Below, piece after piece: positions 32,317 to 35,501 of a DNA stretch of 35,501 nucleotides. The notes beneath the pieces were generated by a model. The model saw nothing but the letters and a program-made list of their open reading frames with translations, did no database searches and was not told the DNA's origin. The position numbers and the translations under genes were made by a program. Numbering within the stretch: position 1 is the first letter of the stretch; every line of letters begins with the position of its first letter. The stretch spans positions 1-35,501 of the forward strand of contig NZ_AHAM01000136.1 of NCBI RefSeq assembly GCF_000236565.1, in the 5' to 3' direction. This stretch comes from Mesorhizobium alhagi CCNWXJ12-2. GTDB taxonomy: Bacteria > Pseudomonadota > Alphaproteobacteria > Rhizobiales > Rhizobiaceae.

Positions 32317-32353
32317 GCGTTCGGCAGCAACGGTCAGACGAGTTGCCGAACGC
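32317..32353. terminator. Inverted repeat between convergent genes
   Basis: GCGTTCGGCAGCAAC (32317-32331) and GTTGCCGAACGC (32342-32353) can pair, with a 2-3-nt bulge and a 10-nt loop. The site lies in the 78-bp gap between the convergent fusion gene and epimerase gene. A bidirectional terminator is likely, though U-runs are absent. Confidence 0.5.
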
Positions 32354-32371
32354 TGACGCTTCGTCCAACGC

Positions 32372-33223
32372 TCAGCCTCCACGCCAGCTATGTTGCGGGT
32401 CGTAACCGAGAAGCCGCCTCGCCTTTTCGATCGACAGCAGCGTCTCGTTGCCGCTTGCGCCTTGCGCCAGCGGCACGCCGGGATAGACCTCCGCCATCAG
32501 CTCCGCATTCGGCCGCGACATCACCGTGTCGGCGTTGGCGATGACGAAGATTTCGGCGCCCCTGATCGGAGCTTCGAGCGCCCTTCGAATCGCTTGCGAG
32601 GCGTCCCGCGCGTCGATATAGGCCCAGAGGTTCCACTTCCTAAGGCGGGCATCGGCGTCGAACGAAGGAAATCGCGCGTAATCTGCAGGCTCCATGACAT
32701 TGGAGAAGCGCAGCCCGATGATCTTCAACTCGGGATCCCAACGGCAGAATTGCTTCGCCATTTCCTCGCCAAGCAGCTTGGAAAGCGAATAGGCGGTCTC
32801 GGGCCGGCCGGCATAGTCCTCGTCTACCGGGGCATAGGGCGGCGGCGTGTCGAACGGAAGACCGAGCACCGTTTCGCTCGACGCCCAGACGACATTTCGG
32901 ATCTTGAGGCGCCGGGCGGCCTCGAAGACGTTGTAGGTGCTGAGCGTATTGACCTTGAACGTTGCCGCGTTCGGCTGCTTGCCGGGCGCCGGGATCGCTG
33001 CCAGATGGACGAGCGCTTCGATCTCGCCAAGCCGGTCGTCGACCCCCGCCAGAACTTCGAATGCCTGGCCGAAATCGGTCAGGTCCGTCTGCACGAAGGG
33101 GCAATTTTCGGCGGCGGGCGGCACGGTGTCGACGTTCAAGACCTCGTAGCCATGGCTCAGCAAATCCTTGACGCATGCGCGGCCAAGCTTGCCGCTACCG
33201 CCTGTTACGACCACACGTGTCAT
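32372..33223 (-). CDS. NAD(P)-dependent epimerase/dehydratase-family protein (extended SDR)
   Basis: A 283-residue extended short-chain dehydrogenase. The NAD-binding motif is TGGSGKLGRACV (residues 8-19), the fold-typical LVHLAAIPAP follows, the active-site serine segment is VWASSETVLG, and the catalytic Tyr145-x3-Lys149 is AYSLSK. Relatives include sugar-nucleotide epimerases and uronate dehydrogenases. The lack of a nucleotide-sugar-specific signature and the proximity of sugar oxidoreductases make a free-sugar or sugar-acid dehydrogenase possible. ATG 33223 is preferred over ATG 33229 because AGGGAG is 6 bp before it and abuts the other. It starts 90 bp downstream of livF, and is convergent with the sugar operon. 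Confidence 0.87.
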   Translation of the reverse strand: MTRVVVTGGSGKLGRACVKDLLSHGYEVLNVDTVPPAAENCPFVQTDLTDFGQAFEVLAGVDDRLGEIEALVHLAAIPAPGKQPNAATFKVNTLSTYNVFEAARRLKIRNVVWASSETVLGLPFDTPPPYAPVDEDYAGRPETAYSLSKLLGEEMAKQFCRWDPELKIIGLRFSNVMEPADYARFPSFDADARLRKWNLWAYIDARDASQAIRRALEAPIRGAEIFVIANADTVMSRPNAELMAEVYPGVPLAQGASGNETLLSIEKARRLLGYDPQHSWRGG

Positions 33224-33299
33224 TGCCATCTCCCTGCGTTCGAAACTGCCATTGGATGCGACATTGGCGGAAGTTTATGGCCATTGCTATGACGCGTCC

Positions 33300-33313
33300 G
33301 CCCTGCAGAGGGC
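33300..33313. terminator. Short hairpin just after livF
   Basis: GCCCT-GCAG-AGGGC forms a 5-bp stem directly downstream of the livF stop on the minus strand. It is small and lacks a U-run, so it is only a weak candidate for the end of the liv transcript. Confidence 0.25.
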
Positions 33314-34027
33314 CTACCCCTCTTGCAGGCGCAAACCGAGGTAGCGATCCAGCATGCCGGGATTGTCGAGGAGGTCCGACGACTGTGCGCGGTGTGCGAT
33401 GATCCCACGCTCGATCATCATCGCCTCCTTCGTCAGCCTGAGCGCCACCTCAGCATGCTGCTCAATCAGGACAAGCGAAATTCCATCCTCGGCCATCTGG
33501 CGGATCGCAGCGGTGAGTTCTTCGACGATGATGGGTGCGAGCCCTTCCAGCGGCTCGTCCAACAGGAGGACTGCGGGATTTGTCATCAGGGTACGCGCGA
33601 TGGTCAGCATCTGCTGTTCGCCGCCGGAAAGCTGGTTCCCCATATTCGCACGCCGTTCCTTCAGCCGGGGGAAGAGCCCGTAGACAGCGTCGATATCCCA
33701 GCGGCCGGGCCGCCATGCCACCGTCAGGTTCTCCTCGACGGTCAGCGAAGGGAATATGTCGCGCTCCTGCGGCACCCAGCCCAAGCCAATCAATGCGCGC
33801 TTGTGCGGCGGCAGGCGCGAGATATCCCTGCCCTTGAACAGAACCGAGCCGCGCGCCAGCGTGACGAAACCCATTGCGGTCAGGAGCAGCGTCGTCTTGC
33901 CAACGCCATTGCGGCCGAGCACGGCGAGGCTGCCATGCGCCGGCAGCGCAAAGGACACGCCGTCCAGCACGACGGCCTCGCCATAGCCGGAGCGCACGTC
34001 ACGAAATTCGAGCAGCGGCTCAGGCAT
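33314..34027 (-). CDS. livF: Branched-chain amino acid-type ABC transporter ATP-binding protein LivF
   Basis: A 237-residue ATPase of the HAAT family, with Walker A GRNGVGKTT, GWVPQERDIFPSLTVEENL, signature LSGGEQQMLTIART, Walker B VLLLDEPLEGLAP and H-loop VLIEQHAEVA. The EGLAP element following Walker B is diagnostic for LivF. ATG 34027 is inside the last codons of livG (8-bp overlap). It energises uptake together with LivG. The cargo may be branched-chain amino acids, urea, amides or aromatic acids, since the binding protein is not in the window. Confidence 0.92.
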   Translation of the reverse strand: MPEPLLEFRDVRSGYGEAVVLDGVSFALPAHGSLAVLGRNGVGKTTLLLTAMGFVTLARGSVLFKGRDISRLPPHKRALIGLGWVPQERDIFPSLTVEENLTVAWRPGRWDIDAVYGLFPRLKERRANMGNQLSGGEQQMLTIARTLMTNPAVLLLDEPLEGLAPIIVEELTAAIRQMAEDGISLVLIEQHAEVALRLTKEAMMIERGIIAHRAQSSDLLDNPGMLDRYLGLRLQEG

Positions 34028-34781
34028 GGCTGGCTTGCCCCAGATAGACTTCGCGAACCCGCGGGTCACTGCGCACGACTGCAGGCTCGGCTTCCAGCAG
34101 CACGCCGCCAGAAACCATAACTATGATGCGCGATGCGAAGCCGAAGACGATGTCCATGTCGTGCTCAATGAAGAGCACTGAGATGTCATCAGGGAGTGCG
34201 GCGATGACGCTGAAGAGCGCCGCACTCTCCCCCTTCGGCACGCCCGCAGCGGGTTCGTCGAGGAGCAGCACCTTGGGCCTGGTGGCGAGCGCCAGCGCGA
34301 TCTCCAGCAGCCGCTGCTGGCCGTAGGGCAAGGTGCGCGTCGGCCGTGTCGCGGCCTCGGCGAGCTGCAACTGGCGCAGGATCTCGAAGCCCTCGTCGAT
34401 TGCCTCACGATGGGAGGTCAGGCCTTTCCAGAACTGTCCGGCCAGCCGCTCGCGTTCGCAGATCGCCAGCGTGACCGCTTCGATCGGTGCAAGGTCGGGA
34501 AACAGCGTGTTGATCTGGAACGTGCGCGTCAGCCCGTGTCGGACCCTCACCATCGTCGGGGCATGTGTCACATCCTGTCCGTCGAGCAGAATGCCTCCGG
34601 AGTCCGGGCGCATCTCGCCGGTGATCAGGTTGATCAGCGTGGTCTTGCCGGCGCCGTTCGGGCCGATCAGCGCATGCCGCGCGCCGCGTGGCAACTCGAT
34701 GGTGACGTCGCGCGCCACCTTGAGCGAGCCGAAGCTCTTGCACAGCGCCTCGGTGCGCAGGGCGGGCAGCGGTGTCTCCAT
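34020..34781 (-). CDS. livG: Branched-chain amino acid-type ABC transporter ATP-binding protein LivG
   Basis: A 253-residue ATPase with Walker A GPNGAGKTTLINLITG, HGLTRTFQINTLFPDL, a signature variant LPYGQQRLLEIALAL (YGQQR, normal for LivG), Walker B VLLLDEPAAGVPKGE and H-loop LFIEHDMDIVF. ATG 34781 shares its A with the TGA of livM (TGATG). The longer open frame reaching to 35336 is livM read in another frame. It is the partner of LivF in the heterodimeric motor. Confidence 0.92.
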   Translation of the reverse strand: METPLPALRTEALCKSFGSLKVARDVTIELPRGARHALIGPNGAGKTTLINLITGEMRPDSGGILLDGQDVTHAPTMVRVRHGLTRTFQINTLFPDLAPIEAVTLAICERERLAGQFWKGLTSHREAIDEGFEILRQLQLAEAATRPTRTLPYGQQRLLEIALALATRPKVLLLDEPAAGVPKGESAALFSVIAALPDDISVLFIEHDMDIVFGFASRIIVMVSGGVLLEAEPAVVRSDPRVREVYLGQASHA

Positions 34782-35501
34782 CAATCGCGCCCGCCCACGA
34801 GCCGCGCCAGTCCGCCGAGAATGCCTTTCGGCATGACGAGGACGACGATCATCAGCAGCAGCCCGATCCAGAAGTACCAATATTGCGGGTTTATGTCGGC
34901 GAGCTGGTCGCGCGCCACCATGAAGATGATGGCGCCGATCACAGCCCCGTAAAGACGCCCGGTGCCGCCGAGGATCAGCATCACCACCACGTCGGCCGAG
35001 CGCTGAAAGCTCAACGTGTCGAGTGAAACAGTGTCGGTGGTCTGCGTGAGCAATGCACCCGCGCAGCCGGCCATGGCAGCCGAAATCGTGTAGATCTTCT
35101 GCAAGTGGCCGCGATAGTCCGAGCCGATCGCCGGCATGCGTTTCACATTCTCGCGTATACCTCGAAGCGAAAGACCGAAGGAGGAATGGACGATACGTCG
35201 GCTGAGCACGAGGCCGAGGAAGAGCGCGGCAAGCGCGTAGCCATAGGCGGTGTAGCCCCACAGGTCGAAGCGGAAGACGCCGAGGATCGGCCGGGTCTCG
35301 ACCCCCTGGAGGCCGTCCGTGCCGCCCGTCAGCCAACTCATCGAATTTGCCAGTTCATAGGTCAGAAAGCAGAGGCCGAGCGTGATCATTATCAGCGCCA
35401 GATGCTGGACGCGCACGATGATGAAGCTTGCGACATAGCCGACCAGTCCGGCGAAAGCCGCCGCAAAGATGAGGCCGGTCAGAGGCTCCCCCCCCGCCGG
35501 C
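34781..35501 (-). CDS. livM: Branched-chain amino acid-type ABC transporter permease LivM (5' end outside window)
   Basis: The frame is open to the right edge, so only the C-terminal ~239 residues are present. It has several hydrophobic helices (VQHLALIMITLGLCFLTYEL, YGYALAALFLGLVL), the HAAT permease loop FGLSLRGIRENVKRMPAIGSDY that contacts the ATPases, and LILGGTGRLYGAVIGAIIF typical of LivM. An internal GTG at 35416 is not the start, since upstream codons (GYVASFII) continue the protein. livG overlaps its stop by 1 bp. A livH and a binding-protein gene are expected beyond the window. Confidence 0.9.
   Translation of the reverse strand, partial: PAGGEPLTGLIFAAAFAGLVGYVASFIIVRVQHLALIMITLGLCFLTYELANSMSWLTGGTDGLQGVETRPILGVFRFDLWGYTAYGYALAALFLGLVLSRRIVHSSFGLSLRGIRENVKRMPAIGSDYRGHLQKIYTISAAMAGCAGALLTQTTDTVSLDTLSFQRSADVVVMLILGGTGRLYGAVIGAIIFMVARDQLADINPQYWYFWIGLLLMIVVLVMPKGILGGLARLVGGRD

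Noticed and set aside
34020-35336. Apparent 438-residue LivG with an N-terminal extension
   Set aside because: The extension is livM in a different frame; the TGATG junction puts the start at 34781.

Overview
The window reads as a GC-rich alphaproteobacterial chromosome or megaplasmid segment, most likely from a Rhizobiales (Hyphomicrobiales) organism close to Mesorhizobium, Aminobacter or Sinorhizobium. The reasons are the dense ABC-transporter gene content, an alpha-galactoside locus in the order known from Sinorhizobium meliloti (agpT / agaL1-agpABCD-agaL2), cobC and cobD side by side, and a RIME-like double-palindrome repeat. No tRNA, rRNA, CRISPR array, transposase or phage gene was recognised. 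About 34 protein genes are supported; nearly all sit in tight operons with 1-20 bp overlaps.

Layout. (1) 1-1689: 3' part of a dimethylglycine/sarcosine dehydrogenase-like FAD + GcvT protein. (2) 8431 down to 1739, minus strand: one compact operon holding an NMT1/THI5-type ABC transporter, a RIME-like repeat, a CodA-like amidohydrolase, a VAO-type FAD oxidoreductase and two tandem flavodoxin-fold NAD(P)H dehydrogenases. A Rid-family gene diverges from it; a small membrane protein and a creatininase-family hydrolase follow. This looks like uptake and breakdown of an unidentified nitrogen compound and is the best candidate here for an undescribed pathway. (3) 10274-12811: cobalamin nucleotide-loop genes cobC and cobD, head to head on a shared CATG, with a tyrosine-phosphatase-like gene overlapping cobC. 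(4) 12911-14827: a small SAM methyltransferase and an MFS transporter.

(5) 14876-25036: the alpha-galactoside (melibiose/raffinose) locus. The AraC-type regulator diverges from agaL1, agpA (binding protein), agpB and agpC (permeases), agpD (double ATPase) and agaL2/melA. The transporter imports alpha-galactosides and the two GH4 enzymes hydrolyse them inside the cell. (6) 25103-32293: a MelR-like AraC regulator diverging from a second, MalEFGK-type sugar ABC operon that ends in a natural fusion of a Gfo/Idh/MocA dehydrogenase with an aldo/keto reductase. A convergent NAD-dependent epimerase/dehydratase (32372-33223) faces it.

(7) 33314-35501: livF, livG and the 3' part of livM of a branched-chain-amino-acid-type ABC transporter, running off the right edge.

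All functions are inferred from protein motifs and gene order read by eye. No database search was run. Start codons were chosen from visible Shine-Dalgarno sequences and gene overlaps, and alternatives are noted where they matter.
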